A stretch of 64,000 bases of DNA from Martinezella tropici (GCF_008370325.1 NZ_VNIP01000016.1:1-64000); one strand, 5' to 3'. Positions 1 to 9,480 are shown, numbered from the stretch's first letter. Notes: generated by a model not told the origin, from the sequence alone. Numbers and translations are program-made.

Positions 1-139
1 TGAACCATAGCGCGACTCCATTGGCGGCATCGGCATCAACGAGCAGGCCACCCTCGAATGGGCGAGGCGAAAAGCCTCCTTGCGCCAGAATATCTGCCGT
101 CGCTTCAAGCGATCCCAGCGCTTCTGTCACGCTTTCCAC
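1..139 (-). CDS. Partial reading frame running off the left edge, product unidentified
   Basis: A minus-strand frame stays open from a GTG at 139 to the window edge. It reads as protein-like (VTEALGSLEATADILAQ, then a PRPFEGGLL stretch). An AGGTGA Shine-Dalgarno-like sequence sits a few bases before the GTG. I do not recognise the family from 46 residues. A second candidate start, an ATG at 177 with an AAGGAA ribosome site, reads MSNNLIVGFSGDSWKA and then stops. That peptide resembles the first strand of flavodoxin-like FMN reductases, so a frameshift between the two frames is possible. It lies downstream of two flavin-enzyme genes in the same direction. Confidence 0.3.
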   Translation of the reverse strand, partial: MESVTEALGSLEATADILAQGGFSPRPFEGGLLVDADAANGVALWF

Positions 140-239
140 GAGTCACCTGAGAAGCCAACGATCAAATTGTTGCTCATTCGCGTTCCTTCCAAAAATGCGT
201 TCGCGATAATCAAGGAGCGGCAACGCTAATGCGCTCCCG

Positions 240-1421
240 TCAGGCCGTTTTCAGAACGGGTACGGCCGGCCCGCGCGCTGTTTGAGCGAGCTCGGCCCGG
301 TTCCATTTGTCGAAGGCAGCGCGGCCCAATATCGAGATGGATGTATCTTCCTGCGGAGCATGGATGAGCACGGACTGAATATCGCGAAAATGTCGTTCGA
401 GGCCGAGATCGGCGTTGAGACCTGGATTGCCGATGCCACGAACCGCGATCTGCACGGCCTCGCGGATTTGCCGTCCCGCGATGAGCCTGGCCCTTATGAA
501 GATCTCCGCATCACCATGGTTGCCGTCCAGCGCGCCAAAGATGATCTGGCGGGCGCCGGCGACGAGCAGGTCGATTTCGCCGGAGAGTGTCATGAAGCGC
601 TCGGTGCGAGCGATGGGGTGACCGAGATTGGCGGGCACACGTTCATGGGCGAAACGAATGAATGCCTCCTGCGCGGCTTCGGCGGCGCCGAGATAGATTG
701 CCGTCAGAGCCAGGTTGATCGCCGCATGCGCCCGATTGTCCTGCTGGGCAACCGAGGGATCGACGAGTTCGAGTACGTTTTCCCCGGGAATTTCGACATC
801 GATATACTCCACATCATGCGATCCTGAGGCGCGCATGCCGAGGCTTTTCCAGTTCTCGATCACCTGAATGCCCGGCAATCCATTCGGCACCACGAAGGTC
901 CCGACGCGTGCAGGCGTCTCATCGGTATGCGCCCAGACAAGGAAATGGGTGAGACCGTATGCACCTGTCACGAAGCGTTTGCGCCCCGTGATCGACCAGC
1001 CATTCGCCGTGCGGCGCGCGAGTGTCGCAGGCAGGCCGCCACGCGCCGGTGATCCCAGCTCCGGCTCGACGCGGGCGGCATTCAGCAATAGCGGCCTCTG
1101 CTTCGCTTCGCTCAGGAGGTGCCTGTAGAGATCGTCCGGCCAATGATTTTTCGTCGCCTGGCCGAGATGGGTGAAGATCGTCATAGCGCTGATCAAGGCC
1201 ACCGAAGGATCACCCCGTCCCAATGCCGCCAGAATATAAGCGGCGTCGCTCAGCGCAGCGCCTTTGCCGCCATAGCGCGTTGCAACGGTGCTTTCGAGGA
1301 GCCCGCTCTCGTGCACGGCACGAATACCGGCCCAGGGAAATTGCCCGGTCTGGTCCGCGTCGGGTGCGGCTTCGGCGAGAACGTTCACAGTCGCGTCTAG
1401 GACGGTTGGATCATAGGACAT
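240..1421 (-). CDS. Acyl-CoA dehydrogenase-family flavoprotein (SfnB/DszC-like)
   Basis: This 393-residue protein has the length and layout of the acyl-CoA dehydrogenase fold: a helical N-terminal domain (VATRYGGKGAALSDAAYIL, about residues 45-65), a middle beta domain with an ITGRKRFVTGAYGLTHFL segment typical of the flavin-contacting region, and a helical C-terminal domain. Members of this superfamily next to LLM monooxygenases and sulfur-compound transporters (SfnB, DszC, TdsC) act as FMNH2-dependent monooxygenases rather than dehydrogenases. That role is inferred here from neighbours only. I start it at the ATG at 1421, about 10 bases after AAGGTC; the TTG at 1430 is too close to that site. 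It follows the SsuD-like gene by about 110 bases and is probably co-transcribed with it. Confidence 0.8.
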   Translation of the reverse strand: MSYDPTVLDATVNVLAEAAPDADQTGQFPWAGIRAVHESGLLESTVATRYGGKGAALSDAAYILAALGRGDPSVALISAMTIFTHLGQATKNHWPDDLYRHLLSEAKQRPLLLNAARVEPELGSPARGGLPATLARRTANGWSITGRKRFVTGAYGLTHFLVWAHTDETPARVGTFVVPNGLPGIQVIENWKSLGMRASGSHDVEYIDVEIPGENVLELVDPSVAQQDNRAHAAINLALTAIYLGAAEAAQEAFIRFAHERVPANLGHPIARTERFMTLSGEIDLLVAGARQIIFGALDGNHGDAEIFIRARLIAGRQIREAVQIAVRGIGNPGLNADLGLERHFRDIQSVLIHAPQEDTSISILGRAAFDKWNRAELAQTARGPAVPVLKTA

Positions 1422-1532
1422 ACGGCTCAAGACCTTCTAGCTGTCGAGGGTGCGTCATCACGAGAGGGGCGGATAGTTCAGGTTGTCGTTAGAGAAGGTC
1501 ATCTGCTCGGTGTTGGGCGCTAGGCCCACGCA

Positions 1533-2636
1533 TTACGCCGCGTTTTTCTTCTTCGCATCCTCGCGTTCGCGAATGCCCTCCCGCACGAGCGGAAGGATGT
1601 AACGCCCGTAGTCGACGGCATCGTTGTAATTGTCATAACCGCGGATGGAGATCAGATCGGCACCAAGATCGATGTAATCGAGAATGGAATCGGCGATCGT
1701 GCGCGGTGAACCCACAAGCGCGGTGGTCGCGCCGCTGGCATTCGTGGCCGTGACGGTCGGGTACCACAAGGCGCGGTCATGGACATCGCCGCGCTTGGCA
1801 ATCTCCAGGAGACGCTGGGAACCGACATTGGCCGGCGGAGTGGCATTGATCGGAGCACGTGCCAACCCCTTCTGGCGGTTGGCGTTCAGTTGGTCGAGGA
1901 CGCGATGCGCCTTTTCCCATGCCAGATCGTCGGTCTCAGCCACGATCGGCCGGAAGGTGACCCAGATGCGCGGGCGGTCCGTTCGACCTGCCTTTGCGGC
2001 TTCCGCGTAGATCCGCTCGATCTGCTGTTTCGTTTCCGCGAGCGGCTCGCCCCAGAGGCCGAAGATGTCGCACAGCGAACCGCCAATGCGATAGGCGGCG
2101 TCCGACGAGCCGCCGAGCGAAATTGGAATGAGTCCATTGGTCGGGCGCACCGCGCTGCGGAATTGCTTGAACTGATAATATTTGCCATCGAAGTCGAAAG
2201 GTTCCGTCGATGCCCACGCCAGGCGCAGGATGCGGATATATTCTTCCTGCCGTTCATAGCGCTCTTCCTTGTTGAGGAAGTCGCCTTCACGCGCCTGCTC
2301 TTCGTCGCTGCCGCCGGCGATGAAGTGAACGACCACACGACCGCCGCTCAACTGATCGAGGGTTGCGAGTGATTTGGCCGCGACCGTCGGATAGACCGTG
2401 TTCGGCCTGAGCGCGACGATGATCTTGATGTGCTTCGTATGCGCGAGCACCGTGGCCCCGATCGTGAAGGGGTCGAACGAGGATGAGGAGTAGGGGATCA
2501 GCGTATAGTTGAACCCGTAGTCGTCGAGGGCTCGTGCGTAGCGCTCGAGAAAACCCGGATCCACAGGGGCGTCGGGAATGGGGTTGAGGTCGTTCGACGC
2601 GTTGGGAAAGCTAACGCTGATGAATTCCGCGGCCAT
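1533..2636 (-). CDS. LLM-class FMNH2-dependent monooxygenase, SsuD-like
   Basis: The 367-residue protein is a bacterial luciferase-like TIM barrel of the alkanesulfonate monooxygenase type. Visible family segments include the N-terminal strand with LERYARALDDYGFNYTLIPY, the YPTVAAKSLATLDQLSGGRV motif of SsuD-like enzymes (about residues 82-101), and a late GSPRTIADSILDYIDLGADL segment. Relatives use reduced flavin and oxygen to break C-S bonds in sulfonates or to oxidise related substrates; the actual substrate cannot be read from the sequence. An AGGAGCTC ribosome site precedes the ATG. A conserved inverted-repeat element lies 60-106 bases upstream, so this gene probably heads its own transcription unit with the flavoprotein gene behind it. 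Confidence 0.88.
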   Translation of the reverse strand: MAAEFISVSFPNASNDLNPIPDAPVDPGFLERYARALDDYGFNYTLIPYSSSSFDPFTIGATVLAHTKHIKIIVALRPNTVYPTVAAKSLATLDQLSGGRVVVHFIAGGSDEEQAREGDFLNKEERYERQEEYIRILRLAWASTEPFDFDGKYYQFKQFRSAVRPTNGLIPISLGGSSDAAYRIGGSLCDIFGLWGEPLAETKQQIERIYAEAAKAGRTDRPRIWVTFRPIVAETDDLAWEKAHRVLDQLNANRQKGLARAPINATPPANVGSQRLLEIAKRGDVHDRALWYPTVTATNASGATTALVGSPRTIADSILDYIDLGADLISIRGYDNYNDAVDYGRYILPLVREGIREREDAKKKNAA

Positions 2637-2695
2637 GTGAGCTCCTATAGGCTTCCGAACAATGGGGGAAGGTTAAGTCGCGGCGATGAGGCGAG

Positions 2696-2742
2696 GAAGA
2701 CAGGTCTTTCTTTTTCTATTGAATATATAGAAAATATTCGCT
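2696..2742 (-). promoter_or_regulatory. Conserved upstream inverted-repeat element, copy A
   Basis: An AT-rich block contains arms TTTTCTAT (2712-2719) and ATAGAAAA (2727-2734) around a 7-base spacer, next to a GACAGGTC motif. Almost the same block recurs at 14658-14705, and a more diverged copy occurs at 9434-9480. This copy lies 60 bases upstream of the SsuD-like gene. I infer an operator or promoter element shared by the cluster. Confidence 0.65.
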
Positions 2743-2793
2743 GCTCTCGCGGATGAGGTAGCACTGAGGCAACGTGACGAAGTTCGACCGACC

Positions 2794-3882
2794 TCACAAA
2801 GCCTCGGCAGGCGACCACCCAAGCGCTGGAGCAACCGTTGCCGCCAGATCGGTCAACAGCTGTATATTCTCGCCAAGCCTAAAAGCAGGTGGCAGAAAGA
2901 GCACGATCTCGTCTGCGGCGGCCAAGCCTGGATCATTGAACACCGCCTCGATCACCTGGTCGGGCGTACCTTGGAAGACAGGCGAAATCAGGATGCCGGC
3001 AGGCTGGCTGGGAGGCTCGAGCGCACCCTTGGGACGCGATGCGGCAATTCCCTTGGTGCGACGCTCGAGATCATAGGCGGCGTACTTTTCCCGCAGCTCT
3101 GCGCTGGTGCCGACGAGGATCGAGGCGGCGACGGCCACGGGTGGCGGCTCGGTTGCCCAAGTCTTGCGCCAGGTAGAGCGGAAGGTCTCGATGATGCGGG
3201 CCTGATATTGCCCGAACGTCTCCCCCTCGGCCTGGTCGTGCACGACCGTCCCCGAGATCAGCCCGATGCCGAGTTCGGCCGCCTGCACGGCTGAGCTTAG
3301 ACTGGCCGAGCCTTGCCGGATGCGGGCCCGCAGGGTCGGGCTATGTGGCGTCACGCGGAGTTCTGCGCCTTGCGGCGCGCCCTGGCCCGGCTCGGCGACC
3401 GTGTGCAGGACGTCGCCTGCGATTGCGGAAAGGAAGCGTGCTTGCCGGCGTTTCGCTTCCGTGCGTGCGTCGGCATCGACAGCGCCGAACACGGCATCGA
3501 AGGCGCCATTGGCGCCGGTTGAGATAGCGAGTTCAAGCCGGCCATCGATCAGCAGATCCGTCGTGCCGGCCGCCTCCGCAAGCAGGATCGGATCCTGGTA
3601 GCGCATCGGGATGACCGCCGATCCAAGCGTGATGCGGCTGGTATGCTGTCCGACGGCCGCGAAGAAAGGAAGCGGCGAAGACAGATAATGGTCGAAGTGT
3701 CGCTGATAGGCCCAGCCTGACTGGTAGCCAAGCCGCTCGGCCTGTTTGAAGAGCTCGATCCCGTCACGCAACCCTTGAGCCGGCCCGGCCTCGTCGTTGA
3801 ACGAGACCCGGGTGTTGAAGCCCAACCGCTGCTTCGGTCGGAACGACGCGGGAAGGGTGCTGGCGGCCGCAGCAATGGTCAT
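2794..3882 (-). CDS. LLM-class flavin-dependent monooxygenase (KPN_01858-like)
   Basis: This 362-residue protein is a second luciferase-like monooxygenase, of a different subgroup from the SsuD-like one. It has RLGFNTRVSF at the first strand, AERLGYQSGWAYQRHFDHYL at the position where this subgroup has its conserved histidine, and TSRITLGSAVIPMRYQDP. The subgroup is known for sitting beside peptide-type ABC transporters, as here. Its ATG overlaps the stop codon of the ATPase gene (ATGA), so it is translationally coupled and is the last gene of the transporter operon. I infer that it oxidises the imported compound or a breakdown product of it. Confidence 0.85.
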   Translation of the reverse strand: MTIAAAASTLPASFRPKQRLGFNTRVSFNDEAGPAQGLRDGIELFKQAERLGYQSGWAYQRHFDHYLSSPLPFFAAVGQHTSRITLGSAVIPMRYQDPILLAEAAGTTDLLIDGRLELAISTGANGAFDAVFGAVDADARTEAKRRQARFLSAIAGDVLHTVAEPGQGAPQGAELRVTPHSPTLRARIRQGSASLSSAVQAAELGIGLISGTVVHDQAEGETFGQYQARIIETFRSTWRKTWATEPPPVAVAASILVGTSAELREKYAAYDLERRTKGIAASRPKGALEPPSQPAGILISPVFQGTPDQVIEAVFNDPGLAAADEIVLFLPPAFRLGENIQLLTDLAATVAPALGWSPAEAL

Positions 3883-5606
3883 GCAATCTTTTCCTTGCGA
3901 AGAGCCCGCTCCGGATCCGTCTGTGGCACGCGGGACGGAGCTGCGATGCCGGAGGGGATCGATCCCAGAAGCGATGCCGTATAGGGGTGTTGCGGGTTGT
4001 GGAAGATATCGCTGACGGTCCCGTGTTCGACGATGCGGCCACGCTGCATCACCGAGACGGTGTGGGCGAGCTGACGTACCAGGGCCAAGTCGTGGGAAAC
4101 GAACACGTAGGTCAGGCCAAGATTTGCCTGCAACGACAGCAACACGTCGATGATGTCGGCCTGGACGGTGACGTCGAGCGCGGAGGTGGGCTCGTCGAGT
4201 ACGATCACATCAGGCTTGAGGACCAGCGAGCGGGCGATGGCCACGCGCTGGCGTTGGCCGCCCGATAGCGCCGTCGGCTTGCGTGAGAGCAGGTGTTCGC
4301 CGAGCCCGACATTGGCGAGCGCCTCTCGGACGCCTTCGGTCCGCTCCTTAGGCGTTCCGATCTTGAAGCGGTCGAGCGGCTCGCGCACCAGCTGCTCGAC
4401 CGTCCAAGACGGGTCGAGCGAAGTGAAGGGGTTCTGGTAGACGAGCTGGAGGTGGCGCCACACCGATCGCAGCGACTGGCGCGAGCGGCCGGTGAGCTCT
4501 TCGCCGGCGACCGAGATAGTTCCCGTGTCGGGTTCGTCGAGTCCGAGCAGCAGCCGGATCGTTGTCGTCTTGCCCGAGCCCGACTCGCCGACCAGCGCAT
4601 GCGTGGTGCCCGCCGGAACGGAGAATGACACGTCGTTGACGGCCGTCAGCACCTTGTCATCGACCGCGAAGGTCTTGGTGACGCCGCTGACCTCGATCTT
4701 CGGCACCTTGCTGGCCTCGGTCCTCAGGAAGCGGAAGCCGGAGTCGCGCAGCCTGGCGTAGCGGTCGGGATTGAGGGCCGGGACGTCGGCGTGCAGCTTT
4801 TTCGCATAGGCTGAGGCTGGCGAGGAGAAGACAGCCGCGGTGCGGCCCGTCTCCTGGATGCCGCCGTCCTTGAGCACCACGAGCGAGTCCGCCCGTTCGG
4901 CGGCGATCGCCAGGTCGTGAGTGATGAGGAGCAGGCTGATATCCAGCTCGTGCTGGAGCTTCGAGAGCAGGTCGAGAATCCGCTTCTGGATCGTGACGTC
5001 GAGCGCGGAGGTCGGCTCGTCTGCCACCAGCAGCAGCGGCCGCGGCAGGACCGCAAGGCCGATCAGCACGCGCTGCAGCATGCCGCCGGACAATTGATGC
5101 GGGTAGGAGTCGTAGACGCGCTGGGGATTGTCGAGCCCCACCTGGGCGAAGGTCTCCAGAATGAGCGCCTTTCGGATGGCTTTATTGGGCTCGTCGAGGA
5201 GTGCTGCCGCCTCCATTGCCTGGGCGCCGATCGCCCGCACCGGGTTAAGGGAATTGCCGGGGTCCTGCGGTACGAAGCCGATGGCACGTCCCCTAAGCGG
5301 CCGGAAACTGCGCTCGGAGAGCCCCAGCACTTCCTGGCCGTCGAACTCGACGCGGCCGGTGGCACGCGCGCCGCTGGGGAGTAGGCGCAGCACCGTGCGG
5401 GCGATGGTCGATTTGCCCGAGCCTGACTCTCCGATGAGGGCGAGACTCTTGCCGCGGCTGAGTTCGAACCCGACGTCGGTAACGACTTGATTAGGCCCGT
5501 AGGAGACCGAGAGGTCGCTCACCCGCAGCAGGGGAGCCGGCCTGCGCGGTATCGCGGTGGTCTCGGTGCGGGTGAAGGGGGCGGTCAGTCTGTCTTGCGG
5601 AGCCAT
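3879..5606 (-). CDS. Fused double ATPase of a peptide/nickel-type ABC importer (DppD-DppF-like)
   Basis: The 575-residue protein carries two complete nucleotide-binding domains. The first has Walker A GESGSGKST near residues 59-67, signature LSGGMLQRV and Walker B VADEPTSALD. The second has GESGSGKTT near residue 345, signature LSGGQRQRV and VLDEPTSALD. It equals DppD and DppF fused, a common arrangement in alphaproteobacteria, and energises the two permeases upstream. I chose the ATG at 5606, which overlaps the end of the preceding permease gene by 22 bases. A longer frame up to 5678 would lie inside that gene. Confidence 0.92.
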   Translation of the reverse strand: MAPQDRLTAPFTRTETTAIPRRPAPLLRVSDLSVSYGPNQVVTDVGFELSRGKSLALIGESGSGKSTIARTVLRLLPSGARATGRVEFDGQEVLGLSERSFRPLRGRAIGFVPQDPGNSLNPVRAIGAQAMEAAALLDEPNKAIRKALILETFAQVGLDNPQRVYDSYPHQLSGGMLQRVLIGLAVLPRPLLLVADEPTSALDVTIQKRILDLLSKLQHELDISLLLITHDLAIAAERADSLVVLKDGGIQETGRTAAVFSSPASAYAKKLHADVPALNPDRYARLRDSGFRFLRTEASKVPKIEVSGVTKTFAVDDKVLTAVNDVSFSVPAGTTHALVGESGSGKTTTIRLLLGLDEPDTGTISVAGEELTGRSRQSLRSVWRHLQLVYQNPFTSLDPSWTVEQLVREPLDRFKIGTPKERTEGVREALANVGLGEHLLSRKPTALSGGQRQRVAIARSLVLKPDVIVLDEPTSALDVTVQADIIDVLLSLQANLGLTYVFVSHDLALVRQLAHTVSVMQRGRIVEHGTVSDIFHNPQHPYTASLLGSIPSGIAAPSRVPQTDPERALRKEKIA

Positions 5607-6433
5607 CGGCTGATCCTGTTTACAGAGAGGACGGTCGCGATCGTGACGAAGGCGGGTGCGTAGACCAGCCATGGCCATTTGAGGTAATCCTTACCGATCG
5701 AGATCAGCAGGCCCCAGTCGGAAGCCGGCGGCGGGTCGCCGTAACCGAGGAAGGCGAGGCTGGCGATCACCAGGATCGAGTCGCCGAATTGCAGCACCGC
5801 AAGCGGCAGCACCGAGCGGGACGCATTTGGCAGGACGTGGCGCCACAGAATGTGCCAGCGCGATCCGCCCAGCAGGAAGGACGACTCGACGAAGGTCGCT
5901 TGCCGAGTCTTGATGACTTCCGAGCGCATCACCCGGGCGAATAGAGCCACCGCCGATACGCCTGTCGCGATGGCGGCGTTGGTGGTGTCGAAGCCGATCG
6001 CGGTGACGACGATGACCGCCAGCAGGAATTTGGGAATGGCAAGCAGCACGTCGACCAGTCGGGCGAATACGATATCGACCCAGCCGCCGAAGAAACCGGC
6101 CAGAAGACCGATGAGCCCGCCGGCGACGACGCCGATGACCACTGCGATCAGCGCGCTCGCCACGGAGGATGCCGTGCCATAGACGACGCGGGCATAGAGG
6201 TCGCGTCCCAGATGATCGGTGCCGAACCAGTGCGCGGCACTTGGGCCGAGCAGCTTCTGAGCGGTAACGCCGTTGACCGGGCTATAGCTGGTAAACAGGC
6301 CAGGGGCGAGCGACCAGGCAATCGCGAGCGTGACCACGGCGAAGGAAAGCAGCACAATCGGTGGCACGCGCAGCGCCGTCAGCCGGCCGATCGTCGTCAC
6401 GCGCGCGGAGGAGTGAGTGGTGGCAAGCGTCAT
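5585..6433 (-). CDS. ABC importer permease, DppC/OppC type
   Basis: This 282-residue membrane protein has an N-terminal membrane segment (IVLLSFAVVTLAIAWSLAP), the HWFGTDHLGRDLYARVVYG signature of the DppC N-terminal region (about residues 68-86), and the downstream transmembrane block ending with LAFLGYGDPPPASDWG, typical of OppC/DppC loops. It forms the permease pair with the preceding gene. Its ATG overlaps that gene's stop by four bases. The substrate is not deducible; relatives carry peptides, nickel chelates or glutathione. Confidence 0.92.
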   Translation of the reverse strand: MTLATTHSSARVTTIGRLTALRVPPIVLLSFAVVTLAIAWSLAPGLFTSYSPVNGVTAQKLLGPSAAHWFGTDHLGRDLYARVVYGTASSVASALIAVVIGVVAGGLIGLLAGFFGGWVDIVFARLVDVLLAIPKFLLAVIVVTAIGFDTTNAAIATGVSAVALFARVMRSEVIKTRQATFVESSFLLGGSRWHILWRHVLPNASRSVLPLAVLQFGDSILVIASLAFLGYGDPPPASDWGLLISIGKDYLKWPWLVYAPAFVTIATVLSVNRISRWLRKTD

Positions 6434-7440
6434 GACGTCACCGCTTTGGAAATATTGACGGAACCTTCCTCCGCCATAGTTGGACGACGTCCGGGTGTGC
6501 CGAGGAGTTTTACGCGCGGATCGAGCAGCGGGTAGGTGAGATCGGCGATCAGGTTGACGATCACAAAGACGACGGCTGCCAACGACACGACCGCCTGAAG
6601 CACCGGCAGGTCCTGGGTGCTCACCGACCGCTGCACCAGACTGCCAAGGCCGGTGCGCCCAAACACTGTCTCGGTGATCAGCGAGCCTCCCAGCAGTTCC
6701 CCGATCGTCAGAGCGATGACGGTGATGACCGGGAGCGAAGACGGCTTAAGCAGGTGCTTTGCAAAGAGGCGCATTTGCCCAAGGCCACGGCCACGCGCGA
6801 CGGCGGCGTATTCTTGTCCGGACTCGTGGTCGAGGTTGGCGATCAGCACTTCGGCGATTTGCGCCGAGATGGGGATGCCAAGCGCGATCGCCGCAAACGC
6901 GGTCGCCCAGAAACTGTCGGGCTCGATCACGCGAAAGATGCCAAGCTGGAAGCCGAACAGGTGGATCAGCACCAGGCCGATCACGAAGTTCGGCACCGAC
7001 AGAAACAGCGACGGGAAGCCGCGCAGTAATCCCTGGCCAAAGCGTTTCGGCAGGAACTGCGTGCCATAAGCGATTACCGCCGCCAGGATAAGGGCAACGG
7101 CAAGGCCGGCGGAAGCGAGGATCAACGTCGACGGCAGCACCTCGGCGATCAGGGTCGACACCGGCCGATTGGTTCGCATCGACAGGCCGAGATCGCCGGT
7201 CACGAAGCCGGAAAAGGCTGTCCACAACTGGATCGGAATAGGCTTATCCAGCCCCTGCGCGGCGATGATCTCCTTGATCTCGTCCGGCGTGAACCCATTC
7301 TGGGGGTTGTTCAGCACGTTGGTGATCGGGTCGCCGGGCAGGATGCTGACGACGACGAAGGTGAAGACGTAAGCCAGCAGGATCACGACAATAGCCTGCA
7401 CAAGGCGTTTTGCAGCATAGTTCAGGTAGGCTTTGCTCAT
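6430..7440 (-). CDS. ABC importer permease, DppB/OppB type
   Basis: This 336-residue permease begins with AKRLVQAIVVILLAYVFTF, the first membrane helix of the DppB family. It shows the ILPGDPITNVL motif and the C-terminal transmembrane block with GSLITETVFGRTGLGSLV (about residues 250-270). The ATG at 7440 is preceded by AGAAGGTG at good distance; the GTG at 7449 is not. It lies 38 bases after the binding-protein gene and overlaps the next permease gene by four bases, so all four transporter genes form one operon. Confidence 0.92.
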   Translation of the reverse strand: MSKAYLNYAAKRLVQAIVVILLAYVFTFVVVSILPGDPITNVLNNPQNGFTPDEIKEIIAAQGLDKPIPIQLWTAFSGFVTGDLGLSMRTNRPVSTLIAEVLPSTLILASAGLAVALILAAVIAYGTQFLPKRFGQGLLRGFPSLFLSVPNFVIGLVLIHLFGFQLGIFRVIEPDSFWATAFAAIALGIPISAQIAEVLIANLDHESGQEYAAVARGRGLGQMRLFAKHLLKPSSLPVITVIALTIGELLGGSLITETVFGRTGLGSLVQRSVSTQDLPVLQAVVSLAAVVFVIVNLIADLTYPLLDPRVKLLGTPGRRPTMAEEGSVNISKAVTS

Positions 7441-7478
7441 GCCGATCACCTTCTCGCGTTGCTCGGTCGCATTGCGGA

Positions 7479-9131
7479 TTACTCGCTCTTCGTCGCCGTG
7501 TAGTAGCTGGCATAGGCGACGCCGTTGTAGACCACGCCTGTCAGCTTGGGAGACTGCGCATAGATCCGCTGGACGATCTGCGTGCGCGGAATGAAGTAAC
7601 CCTGGTCGAGGACATATCTCTGCAGCTCATCCAGAAGCGGTTTGCGGCTTTCGATCGAAGCGGCGCCGGCGATCTTGTCGCGGAGTTCGTTGAGCGTCTT
7701 GTCGCTTTCGTCGAGGGCAAACCAGTTCTCGCCATTGTTGGCGTTCGTCAGGATGCTGGCGACTGTTCCTGCGTCGATGAAGCTGCGCGTCACCTCGTAG
7801 GCCGGCACGGCAGGACCGCCGTATTTCACCTTCTGGCCGAAGGTGACGACGTCGTAGGCCCGGATATCGACCTTCCAGCCGATCTTGCCGAGTTGCTGGG
7901 CGATCAGTTCATCGATCGCTTTGGAGGTTGCGAGATAGGGGTTGGAATTCAGCGTCAGCGACAGTTGCTTGCCGGCCTTCGCGCGGATGCCGTCGGCGCC
8001 CTTGGTCCATCCCGCCTCGTCGAGAAGCTTCTCGGCCTTGCCGGGGTTGTAGGCCAGCAGGGTGCTTTGGTCCGTCGCTCCCGGCACGTTGCTCTGGATG
8101 AAGGATGTCGCAAGCTTCCAGTCGGGCGTATAGACGGTGTCGATGATCTCCTGGCGGTTGATGCCGGCCTGGAGGGCCTGGCGCACCTTCACGTCATCAT
8201 ATGGCGCGAGCTTGGTGTTGATCGCCCAGCCGTTTACGAAACCGAGATAGCGCGGTGTCGCGACGGTGAAACCGTCTGCCTTGAGAGACTCCAACTCCTG
8301 TGGAGAGGCGTTGTAGGCGACGTCGGCCTGTCCGGATTGAACGGCCGAGACCCGCAGCGACGGCTCCGATACCAGCTTGTAGGTGATGGTATCGAGATAG
8401 GCCGGACCGGTATGACCAACCGCCCCAGGCCCCCAGTTGTAGTCCTTGCGCTTGGTGAGCTTGACGAAGTTGCCCTCCTTCCAGGACTCGACCACATACG
8501 GGCCGCTGCCGGAGGTCTTGCTGAGGTCGGCCTGCTGCGCGGCTGGCTGCGCGAGGGTCTTGGGCGAGATCAGGATCGAGCCATGGTAGCCGAGCGTCGG
8601 AATGAAACCGAGTGTCGGCTTCTTGAAGAAGACCTTGACCGTGGCCGCGTCAACGGCCTCGGCATGATCGTAGGTCTTCGGGAAGAGACCAATCGGGTTG
8701 ATGCCCTCGTTCTTGCGGCCTGCGTACCAAATATCGAGGTTGGCGACGACGGCCGAAGCATCGAGCGGTGTGCCGTCGGAGAAGGTCACACCCTTCTTGA
8801 GATGGAGGGTAAACTCGGTGGCGGTGTCGTTCTGCTCCCAGCTCTCGGCGATCCAGGGGCTGACCTTGCCGTCAGCATCGACGTAGAGGAGCTTGTCGGT
8901 CACATGGCCCCAGATGTGGCCCTGAAAGCTGGAGATGGCGCTGTTGTTCGGGATCCACGTGTCGCCGAGCGAGTCGATCAGGAACGTGATGTCGCCACCT
9001 TCGCGCGGGCTGTCGGCAGCCTCAGCCGGAGTGAACCCCTTCGTTGCAACCAGAACGGCGACAGCCGCCGCGGACGTCGTGATCAGCAGACGGCGCCTGG
9101 AAAGGGAGAGCAAGGTGGAACGTTCGGTCAT
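7479..9131 (-). CDS. Periplasmic binding protein of a peptide-type ABC importer (SBP family 5)
   Basis: The 550-residue protein begins with a twin-arginine-like signal (SRRRLLITTSAAAVAVLVA, then an AEA-A cleavage site near residue 38). The mature part carries the family 5 signature region: FTLHLKKGVTFSDGTPLDAS, and later VRQALQAGINRQEIIDTVY. The final part has ELQRYVLDQGYFIPRTQ. It would capture the substrate for the DppB/DppC/double-ATPase importer encoded downstream. The flavin monooxygenase at the operon end suggests an oxidisable organosulfur or amine ligand, which is inference. Element copy B lies about 300 bases upstream. Confidence 0.9.
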   Translation of the reverse strand: MTERSTLLSLSRRRLLITTSAAAVAVLVATKGFTPAEAADSPREGGDITFLIDSLGDTWIPNNSAISSFQGHIWGHVTDKLLYVDADGKVSPWIAESWEQNDTATEFTLHLKKGVTFSDGTPLDASAVVANLDIWYAGRKNEGINPIGLFPKTYDHAEAVDAATVKVFFKKPTLGFIPTLGYHGSILISPKTLAQPAAQQADLSKTSGSGPYVVESWKEGNFVKLTKRKDYNWGPGAVGHTGPAYLDTITYKLVSEPSLRVSAVQSGQADVAYNASPQELESLKADGFTVATPRYLGFVNGWAINTKLAPYDDVKVRQALQAGINRQEIIDTVYTPDWKLATSFIQSNVPGATDQSTLLAYNPGKAEKLLDEAGWTKGADGIRAKAGKQLSLTLNSNPYLATSKAIDELIAQQLGKIGWKVDIRAYDVVTFGQKVKYGGPAVPAYEVTRSFIDAGTVASILTNANNGENWFALDESDKTLNELRDKIAGAASIESRKPLLDELQRYVLDQGYFIPRTQIVQRIYAQSPKLTGVVYNGVAYASYYTATKSE

Positions 9132-9433
9132 GAAGGATCCTGATGGTTCGAGTATTGTCTATGCCTGTATTGCGACCGTCGTCGCGAAGTGCGCGCGTCA
9201 AGCCGCCTCCGCTTCGACAACCGCGCCGAGCGGGCAAAACGCCTGCCTGAAAAACCGAGATGTATTTGTCCGTTTACGTCGTTTCGACGCTCAGAACGAA
9301 GGTGCCGATATTGCTCAGCGCCTGATCGTCTTACAGTCGAAGCCTCTGTTTGCTGATCGTTTTTCGGTCATGAAAGGTCCCCTGTTTTTGCCGAGAAGAT
9401 CATGACGACAGCCTAGCAGGGTGGCTTGAAGGA

Positions 9434-9480
9434 GAAAGACCAGTTGTTCTTTTTCTACTAATTCTATGGATTATTTTCCC
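9434..9480 (-). promoter_or_regulatory. Conserved upstream element, copy B (diverged), in a 379-base gap
   Basis: This block shares AAAGAC, GTTCTTTTTCTACT and an AT-rich tail with the copies at 2696 and 14658, but its second arm has decayed (CTATGGATT in place of a clean complement). It sits in the 9132-9510 gap upstream of the binding-protein gene, about 300 bases from the ATG. I see no gene in the rest of that gap. Confidence 0.5.

Noticed and set aside
7410..9143. A 577-codon plus-strand frame opposite the peptide-binding-protein gene
   Set aside because: It is an antisense shadow: the minus strand encodes a complete family 5 binding protein with signal peptide, and the plus frame shows no domain and odd composition.
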